From the NCBI RefSeq assembly GCF_030436115.1, contig NZ_CP129407.1:714502-778501 (forward strand): a DNA stretch of 64,000 nucleotides, written 5' to 3'. The notes below the pieces were generated by a model, which was not told where the DNA came from, did no database searches, and worked only from the letters and a program-made list of their open reading frames with translations. The translations under genes and the position numbers were made by a program. This document shows positions 56,438 through 64,000 of the stretch, one piece after another. Numbering within the stretch: position 1 is the stretch's first letter; each line of letters opens with the position of its first letter. The DNA comes from Borrelia sp. P9F1 (GTDB lineage: Bacteria > Spirochaetota > Spirochaetia > Borreliales > Borreliaceae).

Positions 56438-57757
56438 ATGTTAAAACTTGGGTTTAGTGATAGATTTCTTCTGTTCAGTTATTTTGTCTTGATTATCTTC
56501 TTTGGGTTTCTCTTGTTGTCTTTTCCTATTTCTTGGAAGGGAGAGGAAAAATTGGAATACATAGATGCTTTGTTTACATCCGTGTCTGCTGTTAGTATTA
56601 CAGGGCTTACTACTGTTAAGATTGAAAATTTTTCCACCTTTGGATTTGTGGTCATAATGTTGTTAATCCAATTTGGAGGACTTGGGTTTATAACTATTAC
56701 TACCTTTTATTTGCTTATACCTAAGCGTAAGTTGAAGATGACAGATGCTAGGATTATTAAGCAATATTCTCTTTCAAATATTGAATATAATCCCATTAAA
56801 ATTTTGAAAAGTATCCTTCTTGTAACTTTTTTAATTGAACTGATTGGACTAGTGTTGATAATAATTTGTTTTAAATTACGAGATGTCAGGGTTTCGTTTT
56901 TTGAAGTTTTGTTTACTGTGGTTTCAGCCTTTTGTAACGCAGGGTTTTCTATGCATTCTGAGAGTATTTATGCATGGCGGGATGTGCCTGAAGCGGTAGT
57001 AGTAGTAGCTATTTTGATCATTTGCGGGGGACTCGGGTTTATGGTGTATCGTGATGTTACTGACACCATTAGAGATAAAAAAAAATTATCTCTTCATGCT
57101 AAGATTGTCTTTAGTCTTAGTTTCTTTTTAATCGTTTTTGGAGCGGTTGTATTTTTTTTGTCTGAGATTCATAAGGTAAATGAAGGCTATTCACTTGGAA
57201 CCTTAATATTAAATTCAATATTCTACTCGATAAGTACACGAACGGCAGGATTTAGTTACCTTGAAAATTCTGTTATTACGAGCAGGACTCAGATGATTAC
57301 TTTGCCTTTCATGTTTATTGGAGGTGCTCCTGGATCAACTGCTGGTGGAATTAAGGTAACCACGTTTTTTTTAATTATTCTTGCTGTAATAAAGACCCAA
57401 GATGGCAACGGTTATATTATAGGATCGTATAAGGTATCGATTGACAGTATAAGGTTTGCTCTTTTATTTTTTGCAAGAGCTATTTTTATTCTGTGTTTTT
57501 CATTTTTCATGCTTCTTGCTGCTGAGGGTGGGGGTAATTGGAAAGTGATTGACTTAGGGTATGAAGTTTTTTCTGCCTTTGGTACTGTTGGTCTTTCGGT
57601 AGGTGTTACTCAAGAATTGTCATATTTGGGTAAAATAATTATAATCTTTACTATGTTTGCAGGTAGAATAGGCCTTTTTTCGATGGCAATTTTTGTTTCG
57701 CGGAGAGTTCGCTTTGAGGAATTTACAAGACCAAGACAAGATATTTTGGTGGGTTAG
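56438..57757 (+). CDS. ktrB: Potassium transporter membrane subunit KtrB
   Basis: 439 residues from ATG 56438; an in-frame TTG at 56420 would add six residues, and no strong ribosome-binding site supports either. Trk/Ktr family with four pore repeats. The four selectivity glycines are visible: SITGLTT, FCNAGFS, RTAGFS and GTVGLS. GGAPGSTAGGIKVTTF near 305-320 is typical. KtrB needs the cytoplasmic ring subunit encoded 7 nt downstream. Older annotation is ntpJ. Confidence 0.92.
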   Translation: MLKLGFSDRFLLFSYFVLIIFFGFLLLSFPISWKGEEKLEYIDALFTSVSAVSITGLTTVKIENFSTFGFVVIMLLIQFGGLGFITITTFYLLIPKRKLKMTDARIIKQYSLSNIEYNPIKILKSILLVTFLIELIGLVLIIICFKLRDVRVSFFEVLFTVVSAFCNAGFSMHSESIYAWRDVPEAVVVVAILIICGGLGFMVYRDVTDTIRDKKKLSLHAKIVFSLSFFLIVFGAVVFFLSEIHKVNEGYSLGTLILNSIFYSISTRTAGFSYLENSVITSRTQMITLPFMFIGGAPGSTAGGIKVTTFFLIILAVIKTQDGNGYIIGSYKVSIDSIRFALLFFARAIFILCFSFFMLLAAEGGGNWKVIDLGYEVFSAFGTVGLSVGVTQELSYLGKIIIIFTMFAGRIGLFSMAIFVSRRVRFEEFTRPRQDILVG

Positions 57758-57764
57758 ATAAGGG

Positions 57765-58544
57765 GTGAAGACTTTTGTTATTATTGGTCTGAATAATTTA
57801 GGCGTGCATCTTCTTGAGGACTTGAGTAAGCTTGATTGTCAAATTATTATTGTTGATACATCAAAGGAGTTGGTAGAGGAATATGATGTTATTGCTACGG
57901 AAAGTTTCATTCTTGATCAATTTACTAAAAATGCTTTAAAGAAAGTAATCCCTGTGGATACGGATGCTGTCATTATTGATTTTGATGATGATCTTGGAAA
58001 GAGTGCTCTTGTTACTCATTATTGTAATCTTTTAGGTGTAAGAGAAATATGTGTTAAAACTGAGGATAGGGATGATGCTGAAATATTGAAAACCCTTGGA
58101 GCTACGAAAATTATATTCCCAAGTAAAGATGCAGCAAGGAGATTGACTCCGCTGTTAGTTTCTCCCAATCTTTCGACGTATAATATTATTGGGTATGATA
58201 TTATTGTTGCTGAGACTGTTATTCCTAAAGAGTATGTGGGAAAGACTCTTCTTGAGGCTGATTTGAGAAGAGAAAAGGGCATTACAGTGATTGCTGTTAG
58301 AAATTTAAGTAATTCTAGGTATGAGTTTGTGGATGGGGATTATTTTTTTTTGAAAGACGATAAGGTTGTGATTTGTGGTAAACCGGATAGTATTGAAAAT
58401 TTCACAAATAATAAGGATTTGATTAAAGACTTAATTGCGGCTTCTAAAGAGGAAGAGGCTTCATTTAAGGAAGGAACTAAGAAGTTGGGGTTTTTAAGGT
58501 TTTTTGATTTCATGAAGTTTAATAAAGATAAGAAGAGAGATTAG
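57765..58544 (+). CDS. ktrA: Potassium uptake regulatory subunit KtrA
   Basis: 259 residues, somewhat longer than usual (about 220) because of a charged C-terminal extension. RCK_N/Rossmann domain about 1-130 with IGLNNLGVHLLEDL (6-19) and VDTSKELVEEYDVI; RCK_C domain about 135-215 with VGKTLLEADLRREKGITVIAVR. It forms a ring that gates KtrB in response to ATP, ADP and cyclic-di-AMP in other bacteria. The GTG start directly follows AAGGG; spacing is short. Next gene 10 nt on. Confidence 0.93.
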   Translation: MKTFVIIGLNNLGVHLLEDLSKLDCQIIIVDTSKELVEEYDVIATESFILDQFTKNALKKVIPVDTDAVIIDFDDDLGKSALVTHYCNLLGVREICVKTEDRDDAEILKTLGATKIIFPSKDAARRLTPLLVSPNLSTYNIIGYDIIVAETVIPKEYVGKTLLEADLRREKGITVIAVRNLSNSRYEFVDGDYFFLKDDKVVICGKPDSIENFTNNKDLIKDLIAASKEEEASFKEGTKKLGFLRFFDFMKFNKDKKRD

Positions 58545-58554
58545 AGGATTTAGG

Positions 58555-59526
58555 ATGACTAAGATTATTCCTGTTGCAAGCGGAAAGGGTGGTGTTGGTA
58601 AGACCTCTTTTGTTGCTAATATTGGCTATAAACTTTCAAGTTTGGGAAAGACTGTAATATTGGTTGATCTTGATCTTGGCGGTTCTAATCTACATACATG
58701 TTTGGGAGTTAAGAATACTGGTTTTGGAGTAGGCTCTTTTATTAATAAGCGTGAAAAAAATTTTTCAAATTTAATTGTTGAAACGCCTTACAATAGGCTT
58801 TATTTAATACCGGGAGATGCTCTTTATGCGGGGACGGCCAATCTTCCCTTCTCCATAAAGAAGAAGATAATTGATTCAATTCAAAGGGATCTTGTTGCAG
58901 ATTTTGTTTTCATAGATTTGGGCTCAGGTACATCTTATAATACTGTAGATTTTTATTTAGTAGCTTACAGTGGTATTGTGGTCACCGTGCCAGAGACTCC
59001 TTCCATACTTAATGCATATTCATTTTTAAAAAATGCACTTTATCGTCTTTTGTATCTAGGATTTCCTCCAAAGAGTGCTGAGCGTGAATATATTAGTAAT
59101 TTCTTTAAAGAAAAGATAGAAGGATCAAATGTTAAATTTAAGGATTTAGTTACAGGAATTGAGCTTATATCTTTAAGTTCGTCTCTTAAGGTTAAGAAGA
59201 TGATGAATAATTTTTATCCTAGAGTTGTGCTTAATAGAATAGAATCTAGCGAAGAGATAGGTATGTGTGAAAATTTAATTAATGTCGTTAAGAACAATAT
59301 TAATGTACCAATAGAATTTATTGGATTTGTTCCATTTGCTAAGAGTTTTAGGGAATCTGTTAATAGTAGGATTCCATTTATTGATTTTGATAAAAATTCA
59401 AAACTCAATAAGTATTTCGAGTTTATTTCTCACAATTTGATTAAGTCTCCTATTGAAGGCTCGCCTTATATTTACGATGATATATACGATATGATTAAGG
59501 ATCAGAGTCAGTTTATTAGAAATTAG
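58555..59526 (+). CDS. MinD/ParA-family ATPase (YlxH-like)
   Basis: 323 residues. Deviant Walker A ASGKGGVGKTS (8-18), switch region LVDLDLGGSNLHTCLGV (about 39-55) and FVFIDLGSGTSYNT. It resembles FlhG/YlxH proteins that control flagellar number or placement, and MinD. Which it is cannot be told: the neighbours (ktrBA, pfk) are not flagellar. There is another YlxH in Borrelia next to flhF, so this is the second copy (BB0726, ylxH-2). A short C-terminal stretch after residue 290 may bind a partner. Confidence 0.88.
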   Translation: MTKIIPVASGKGGVGKTSFVANIGYKLSSLGKTVILVDLDLGGSNLHTCLGVKNTGFGVGSFINKREKNFSNLIVETPYNRLYLIPGDALYAGTANLPFSIKKKIIDSIQRDLVADFVFIDLGSGTSYNTVDFYLVAYSGIVVTVPETPSILNAYSFLKNALYRLLYLGFPPKSAEREYISNFFKEKIEGSNVKFKDLVTGIELISLSSSLKVKKMMNNFYPRVVLNRIESSEEIGMCENLINVVKNNINVPIEFIGFVPFAKSFRESVNSRIPFIDFDKNSKLNKYFEFISHNLIKSPIEGSPYIYDDIYDMIKDQSQFIRN

Positions 59527-59562
59527 TTGGTTTATAATGGGTTATGACAGAGGAGTAATATA

Positions 59563-60906
59563 ATGTATAGGATTAAAGATAAGGAGTTAGACTTCAGGAT
59601 AGAAAGACTAGGAGAGTGTAAGCAAAACAATCCTTTAATTGATTTTTATGCTAGTGAGAGTCATATGCATTTTACTAGTGAGGCTAATAAAATTAGATTT
59701 AGTGTTTATAAGAATGAAAAAAGTTGTGATAAGTATGAAGATATCCTTTTAGAGAAGGCTGGACCTAGAGATAAGATATATTTTATTCCAAAGCATGTTA
59801 AGGCGGCGATTACCACTTGTGGCGGGCTTTGTCCTGGATTTAATGATGTTATTCGTTCGATTGTAAGAACTTTATGGAAAGTATACGGAGTGCGTAATAT
59901 TTATGGTGTTAAGTTTGGGTATCAGGGTCTCTTGCCAGAATCTAATTCGCCTTTTGTTCAGCTTAATCCGGATATAGTTGATGATATTAACCAATTTGGC
60001 GGGACAGTTCTTGGCTCCTCAAGGGGAGGGATTAAACCTGTTGAAATAGTTGATACTTTAGAGAGAATGAATATTAATATGCTTTTTAACATAGGTGGAG
60101 ATGGGACCCAGAAGGGATCTATTTTAATTGCTGAGGAAATAGCTAGGAGAAATTTAAAGATAGCTGTTGTAGGGATTCCTAAGACAGTTGATAATGATTT
60201 TATGTTTGTTCAAAAATCCTTTGGGTTTGAAACAGCAGTTGAACAGGCCGTTGCTGCTGTTGCTGGAGCACATTTTGAGGCAAACAGCGCTTATAATGGC
60301 ATTGGCCTTGTTAAGGTAATGGGTAGGGATTCTGGGTTTATTGCTGCCTATACTGCTTTATCTTCTAATGATGTTAATTTTTGCTTAATACCAGAGTTGG
60401 ACTTTGACATTGAAGGGCCCAATGGTTTCCTTGAGCACCTTGAAAAGAGGCTTTTATCAAAAGAGAGTTTAGATGAAATTCCTCATGCAGTGATATTAAT
60501 AGCGGAGGGAGCGGGACAGAAATATTTTGATCCTAGTAGTCGCAGAAGGGATGATTCTGGTAATTTGCTGTATGAGGATATTGGGCTTTATCTTAAAGAT
60601 AAGATCACTGAATATTTTAATGTTAAGCATATTCCAATTACGCTTAAGTACATCGATCCTAGTTATATTATTAGAAGTTCACCGGCTAATGCTAGTGATT
60701 CTCTTTATTGTGCTCGTCTTGGTTCAAATGCTGTTCATGCTGCGATGTCAGGTAAGACAAAATTATTGATTAGCTTGTGGAGTACGAAGTTCGTTCATAT
60801 CCCAATAGAAATGGCAGTAATTGATAGAAATAAGGTGAATATCAATGGTTCCTTTTGGAGAGATGTTCTTGCAAGTACTGGGCAGCCATTTAGTATGAAG
60901 AACTAG
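59563..60906 (+). CDS. pfk: 6-phosphofructokinase (long group, GGDGT type)
   Basis: 447 residues. Phosphofructokinase motifs: TTCGGLCPGFNDVIR near 85, NIGGDGTQKGS near 180, GIPKTVDNDF near 202 and MGRDSGFIAAY near 251. The residue after GGD is glycine, not the aspartate of most PPi-dependent enzymes, while the lysine of PKTVDND is present. This combination occurs in the trypanosome/Entamoeba-type ATP-dependent group, so ATP is the likely donor, though the PPi form remains possible. Borrelia has a second, PPi-dependent enzyme elsewhere. It follows the MinD-like gene after 36 nt. Confidence 0.92.
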   Translation: MYRIKDKELDFRIERLGECKQNNPLIDFYASESHMHFTSEANKIRFSVYKNEKSCDKYEDILLEKAGPRDKIYFIPKHVKAAITTCGGLCPGFNDVIRSIVRTLWKVYGVRNIYGVKFGYQGLLPESNSPFVQLNPDIVDDINQFGGTVLGSSRGGIKPVEIVDTLERMNINMLFNIGGDGTQKGSILIAEEIARRNLKIAVVGIPKTVDNDFMFVQKSFGFETAVEQAVAAVAGAHFEANSAYNGIGLVKVMGRDSGFIAAYTALSSNDVNFCLIPELDFDIEGPNGFLEHLEKRLLSKESLDEIPHAVILIAEGAGQKYFDPSSRRRDDSGNLLYEDIGLYLKDKITEYFNVKHIPITLKYIDPSYIIRSSPANASDSLYCARLGSNAVHAAMSGKTKLLISLWSTKFVHIPIEMAVIDRNKVNINGSFWRDVLASTGQPFSMKN

Positions 60907-61025
60907 AATATAAAATCTAACAAACCTAAGGACAGAAATTTTTGTTTGGGCAAGGGTTTTGTGTGTTCGTGCGGTGAGTTGCCTCTACTTGGTTGAGTGT
61001 GACAGGGATTTGCCCTAGTCGTTGT
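60907..61025. other. Gap between pfk and the lipoprotein terminator
   Basis: 119 bp between the pfk stop and the T-run of the lipoprotein terminator. No promoter, terminator for pfk or coding frame is convincing on the + strand. Confidence 0.4.
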
Positions 61026-61057
61026 AAAAAAAGAAAGGCCTTGACTTTATCAAGACC
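61026..61057 (-). terminator. Intrinsic terminator of the lipoprotein gene
   Basis: On the - strand GGTCTTGA-TAAAG-TCAAGGCC forms an 8-bp stem (61057 to 61037) followed by TTTCTTTTTTT. It is 17 nt after the stop of the lipoprotein gene, a textbook rho-independent terminator. Confidence 0.85.
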
Positions 61058-61073
61058 CCTCTGTTGTCAAAGA

Positions 61074-61595
61074 CTAATTTTCTTTTTCTGTCTTTGTTGT
61101 GTCTGGACCGTATAGGTCCTCTGTAACCCTGAAAGAACCACCGTCGGCAACACGCTCAAAAGGACCTACAAATTCCCCTTGTTCTTTTTCTTCTTCTTTC
61201 TGGGGAGGATCATTCGCCACTACAAAGTCATCCTTTGAATAACCAAAACCGAACTCATCTTCACTTTCGTCATCATCTGCACCGGGAACACCCAGAGTCG
61301 GGTTTGGATTGCTTTCAGGTCCTCCTCCTTGTTTATTTCCCTTTGGCGCATTTTGAAGTTCTTGGTTTCCGTTCGCTACTACATCCACCTTCTTTTTTTC
61401 ACCTACTACCTTATCCTTTTTGTTTGTTTTCACGTCCTTTCCGTCCGATTCTTCATTTCCCTTTCTGTCTGATTCTTCGTTTTCTTTAACTGACACTGAG
61501 CCCCCAGACGCACCCGATCCGACCTGATTCAAAAGATCACAAGACAGAATTGCAAAAGCCAGCAAAGCTAACACACCATTAACCATTTTATTCAT
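61074..61595 (-). CDS. Surface-type lipoprotein, unknown
   Basis: 173 residues. Signal peptide with lipobox LAFAILSC; the lipidated cysteine is C19. The mature protein is very hydrophilic and probably disordered: Lys/Glu/Asp/Gly/Asn-rich, with a tandem repeat NEESDRKG-NEESDGKD near residues 38-53, a Gly/Pro-rich stretch (GGGPESNPNPTLGVPG) and an acidic part (DDDESEDEFGFG). No family recognised. Ribosome-binding site AAAGGAG seven bases upstream; own promoter and terminator. I do not recall a gene at this place in B. burgdorferi, so it may be lineage-specific. Composition differs from the neighbours. Confidence 0.9.
   Translation of the reverse strand: MNKMVNGVLALLAFAILSCDLLNQVGSGASGGSVSVKENEESDRKGNEESDGKDVKTNKKDKVVGEKKKVDVVANGNQELQNAPKGNKQGGGPESNPNPTLGVPGADDDESEDEFGFGYSKDDFVVANDPPQKEEEKEQGEFVGPFERVADGGSFRVTEDLYGPDTTKTEKEN
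61438..61483 (-). repeat. Imperfect 24-bp tandem repeat inside the lipoprotein gene
   Basis: Two copies of a 24-bp unit (61438-61459 and 61462-61483 as matched parts), with three to four mismatches, encode the two NEESD repeats. It points to slippage or unequal crossover in a surface-exposed part. Confidence 0.7.
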
Positions 61596-61681
61596 TAAAA
61601 TTCTCCTTTATGTCTCTGTTAACACGATATCTCAATTTCTACTGCAATCTCAACAGACATCGCATCAATCGACACAGGTTA

Positions 61682-61687
61682 ATTATA
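61682..61687 (-). promoter_or_regulatory. -10 box of the lipoprotein promoter
   Basis: ATTATA on the + strand gives TATAAT on the - strand, about 87 bases before the lipoprotein ATG. The -35 area (AAAGAA at 17 bp) is weak, so an activator or alternative sigma contribution is possible. The leader of about 80 nt is unusually long for this window. Confidence 0.5.
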
Positions 61688-61740
61688 ACATAATCTCTCT
61701 AGACTTCTTTTCCTGTACTGATGGTGGTTATTTAGTTGAT

Positions 61741-63072
61741 CTACTTTACTGCATTGCCTGCAATATTCAGCGCGTCCCAGGTTTTTGAAAAAGGTGGAGA
61801 ATATGCGAAATCAAGCATTCCAAGCTCCCTTGTTGTAAGTTTTGAATAAATTGCAAGAGATAATGCATGCATCCTTAGTGCTGCACCATCCTTTCCAATT
61901 ATCTGAGCTCCAATAATCTCTTCTGTTTTTTTATTGTAAATTAATTTGATGTATAAGTCTTCCTGAGATGGGTAATAGCTTGTGTGATTTTTATCCTTTA
62001 TAAACACCGACTTACATTTCATCCCAAGCCTTGAAGCACTCTCCTCCGTTAGACCAGTTCTTGCTGCTTCAAGAGATAAAACCTTAATGGATGCAGACCC
62101 CAGCGTTCCCCGAAAAGGAACGCGCTGTCCTGCTAAATTTTCACCTACTATCCTCCCCAGTTTACTAGCCGTTGTGGCAAGGGGAATGTAATCGTGCTGT
62201 TTGCTTACAATATTGTATACCGTAGCACAATCCCCCGCGGAATAAACACCCCCTATGCTAGTCTCACCGTACTCGTTGACAACGATAGCACCGTTTTTTA
62301 AAGTTTCAAGTTGCCCTTTTAAAAATTCAGTAGAGGGGCGTATGCCTGTGGAAAGAATTACAAGGTCAGCCTTATATTCTCCCTTGTTTGTAATGATTCC
62401 TTCAATCTTTTCCTTTCCTACTAAACTTTTTACAAATTCATTTGTATGAAGCAAAACATTGTTTTTAATTAGCTCTGCTTCCATTAGATCGGTGATTTCT
62501 TTGTCAAATGATTCACTAAGTATTCGCTTATCTAGTTGGACAACTCTTACATTTTTTCCTCGGGCCTTAGCAGCTTCCACCATTTCAATTCCAATATATC
62601 CAGCCCCGATAATTACGATGTCATTTATTTCTTTTTTACTAAAAAGTTCTCTTATTTCTTTCCCGTCTTTCATGTTTCTGAGAGTATAAAAATTATTCAG
62701 TTGAATATTGTCAATAGGAGGAATAATAGGCCTCCCTCCTGTCGCAATCACTAATTTATCATATGTATCAATAAACACTTCTTCCGTTTTTAGATTTTTT
62801 AATTTAAGAGTACTACTTTTTATGTCTAACTGAATAACCTCATGTTCAGTCCGCACAGATATGCCACTTCGCTCAAATTCCTCAGGCGTCCTAGCTATCA
62901 TTTCGTTTGCATCATCGAAAAAGCCTCCGATGAAGTACGGCAGTCCACAAGCACCAAAAGACGTAGTATTTGTTTTTTCATAAATAGTAATGTTTAATTC
63001 TTTATCCATTCTTTTTGCTTTAGCAGCAGCACTGGTGCCTGCAGCGGTGCCTCCGATAATTATTACTTTCAT
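61741..63072 (-). CDS. cdr: Coenzyme A disulfide reductase
   Basis: 443 residues. FAD- and NAD(P)H-binding flavoprotein: GGTAAGTSAAAKAKRMD at 7-23, active-site Cys42 in SFGACGLPYFIGG, NAD(P)-binding GAGYIGIEMVEAA near 156-168, and FAD-binding GDCATV near 276. A single active-site cysteine, not the CxxxxC pair of glutathione reductase, fits CoA-disulfide reductase/NADH oxidase-like enzymes. B. burgdorferi cdr (BB0728, formerly nox) keeps CoA reduced, since the bacterium lacks glutathione. It starts directly after the transporter gene (stop and start adjacent), so they are co-transcribed. Confidence 0.94.
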   Translation of the reverse strand: MKVIIIGGTAAGTSAAAKAKRMDKELNITIYEKTNTTSFGACGLPYFIGGFFDDANEMIARTPEEFERSGISVRTEHEVIQLDIKSSTLKLKNLKTEEVFIDTYDKLVIATGGRPIIPPIDNIQLNNFYTLRNMKDGKEIRELFSKKEINDIVIIGAGYIGIEMVEAAKARGKNVRVVQLDKRILSESFDKEITDLMEAELIKNNVLLHTNEFVKSLVGKEKIEGIITNKGEYKADLVILSTGIRPSTEFLKGQLETLKNGAIVVNEYGETSIGGVYSAGDCATVYNIVSKQHDYIPLATTASKLGRIVGENLAGQRVPFRGTLGSASIKVLSLEAARTGLTEESASRLGMKCKSVFIKDKNHTSYYPSQEDLYIKLIYNKKTEEIIGAQIIGKDGAALRMHALSLAIYSKLTTRELGMLDFAYSPPFSKTWDALNIAGNAVK

Positions 63073-64000
63073 TTAAACAAATTCCTTATTCTCTATCTTA
63101 TTTTTATTGTTATAAATACTGATATCCAGCTGGTTGAGGTTTTTAGCAGTAATTATCCCCGCAACCATTGAATCGCTTACATTAGCAGATGTTCTTCCCA
63201 TATCAATTAGGGGTTCAATAGATATTAGTAGCCCAACTAGCTCCACAGGTAGGTTCATTGACGAGAGAACCATTAAAGATGCCATCGTTGCTCCCCCACC
63301 AACTCCAGCTACTCCAAATGAGGTTATTATTATTATTCCTATGAGTTGGAGTATAAATGAAGGATCTGTCGGGTTGATTCCTTGAGTGGGGGCAATCATT
63401 ATTGCCAACATAGCAGGATGGAGAGCTGCACATCCATTTTGTCCTATCGAAGCACCAAACGAGCTGGAAATATTAGCAATACCCTCGCTAACCCCTAATT
63501 GTTCAGTTTGCACCTCTACATTAACAGGGATTGTTGCCGAGCTAGAACGAGATATGAATGCGAATGTTAGTACAGGAAACGCTTTTTGAATGAAAGTAAT
63601 TGGATTTAGTCTATTAAGGGCAATTAAGACCATATGCATTAAAATTGTGATGCCAATGGCGACATAAGAAGCAAGTACGAATTTCCCGAGCTTTAGTATG
63701 CTTGAAGTGTCGCTTATAGCCGATATTTTTGTAATCATTGCTAATATGGCATAAGGCGTTAACTTTAAAATCAAAACTAGCATTGCCGAAGTTAAATCTT
63801 GTGCTGTTGCCATTATTTGTTTGAAAAATTCAATTGACTCTGGTTTTTTTCTTGAGACTCTAAGAGCAGCTATACCTACAAGAGCTGCAAATATTACTAC
63901 TCCAATTGTTGAACTTGGTCTCATACCGGCCATATCTTCGAATATATTCTCAGGGATAAGTTCAGCCAGTCTTTGTGTAATTGGAGTGTGGTGTAGACGA
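63073..64000 (-). CDS. Dicarboxylate/amino-acid:cation symporter (TcyP/GltP family), 5' end cut by window
   Basis: The frame is open to the window edge on the - strand, so the N-terminus is outside; about 308 residues are present. DAACS family: RSSSATIPVNVE (the serine-rich loop), the SFGASIGQNGCAALHPAMLAIMIAPTQG region and AGVGGGATMASL with the conserved substrate-binding part, with several membrane segments. The GQNGCA and P-A-M-L-A-x-M pattern and the ELIPENIFEDMAGMRPSSTIGVV segment look more like the cystine transporter TcyP than GltP, though it is usually annotated as glutamate transporter gltP (BB0729). Cystine import beside a CoA-disulfide reductase would make sense; this is inference. 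Confidence 0.88.
   Translation of the reverse strand, partial: RLHHTPITQRLAELIPENIFEDMAGMRPSSTIGVVIFAALVGIAALRVSRKKPESIEFFKQIMATAQDLTSAMLVLILKLTPYAILAMITKISAISDTSSILKLGKFVLASYVAIGITILMHMVLIALNRLNPITFIQKAFPVLTFAFISRSSSATIPVNVEVQTEQLGVSEGIANISSSFGASIGQNGCAALHPAMLAIMIAPTQGINPTDPSFILQLIGIIIITSFGVAGVGGGATMASLMVLSSMNLPVELVGLLISIEPLIDMGRTSANVSDSMVAGIITAKNLNQLDISIYNNKNKIENKEFV

Noticed and set aside
61235-61489. 84-residue + strand frame opposite the lipoprotein
   Set aside because: It is the complement of the low-complexity lipoprotein gene; His/Pro/Phe-rich shadow.
1-64000. CRISPR arrays, insertion sequences, prophage or plasmid-type genes
   Set aside because: No spaced repeat array, transposase, integrase, terminase or ParA/PF57-type plasmid partition cluster was found; the MinD-like gene at 58555 is a chromosomal YlxH-type ATPase.

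Overview
The window is a stretch of a Borrelia linear chromosome, most likely from a relapsing-fever-group species. The base composition is AT-rich, and the + strand is G/T-rich. The gene order matches, nearly gene for gene, what I recall of the Borrelia burgdorferi chromosome from flaA (BB0668) to the glutamate/cystine transporter (BB0729). Borrelia-specific markers are present: periplasmic-flagellum FlaA with the cheA2-cheW3-cheX-cheY3 cluster, a complete mevalonate pathway, the BicA/NapA Dps with a Cys-rich tail, a second EF-G, and CoA-disulfide reductase. The main departure from that order is a lipoprotein gene between pfk and cdr. The species cannot be fixed from the sequence alone. I saw no insertion sequence, prophage or CRISPR array.

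Layout. 1-5665 (+): 3' end of flaA, then cheA2, cheW3 (a CheW/CheR-like fusion), cheX and cheY3. 5689-8763 (-): gph and three unknown genes joined by short overlaps, one of them a membrane protein with voltage-sensor-like and HAMP-like parts. 8889-12611 (+): an ABC importer, probably for nucleosides. 12752-16918 (+): two chemoreceptors. 16953-18017 (-): mnmA. 18064-24399 (+): the six-gene mevalonate operon (mvaS, fni, mvaA, mvaD, phosphomevalonate kinase, mevalonate kinase), most junctions overlapping. 24425-24739: a GC-rich block that folds like a structured RNA, then tRNA-Val and its promoter (-). 24736-31304: a CAP-domain protein, bicA, fusA2, a small DUF898-like membrane protein, a ROK regulator and ffh. 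31301-35853 (+): rpsP-khpA-rimM-trmD-rplS, a zinc protein, coaD, rpmF, acpP, rnc. 35825-37072 (-): the CCA/poly(A) nucleotidyltransferase. 37178-39268: two unknown genes. 39338-39496: tRNA-Thr and tRNA-Tyr. 39651-45472: mltG, dnaG, rpoD, a zinc-ribbon coiled-coil gene and RNase P RNA. 45485-51960: a TPR protein, then mreB-mreC-mreD-mrdA-rodA. 52056-56356: thrS, pgsA, a secreted unknown and a CYTH protein. 56438-60906: ktrB, ktrA, a MinD-like ATPase, pfk. 61026-61687 (-): the lipoprotein gene with its own promoter and terminator. 61741-64000 (-): cdr and a transporter cut by the window edge.

How it works together. The first 17 kb is mostly motility and chemotaxis hardware (FlaA sheath, CheA2 kinase, CheX phosphatase, CheY3, two MCPs). 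The mevalonate operon supplies isopentenyl diphosphate, needed for the undecaprenyl carrier. The mltG and mre/mrd/rodA genes act on the peptidoglycan built on that carrier. The ffh-rnc block, rnpB, tRNAs, mnmA, thrS and the CCA enzyme are translation and RNA-processing housekeeping. Most of the window is ordinary core chromosome. The parts I would look at first are the structured RNA candidate at 24425-24607, the operon at 5689-8104, the lipoprotein at 61074-61595, the hairpin between flaA and cheA, and the tandem repeats at the mevalonate promoter.
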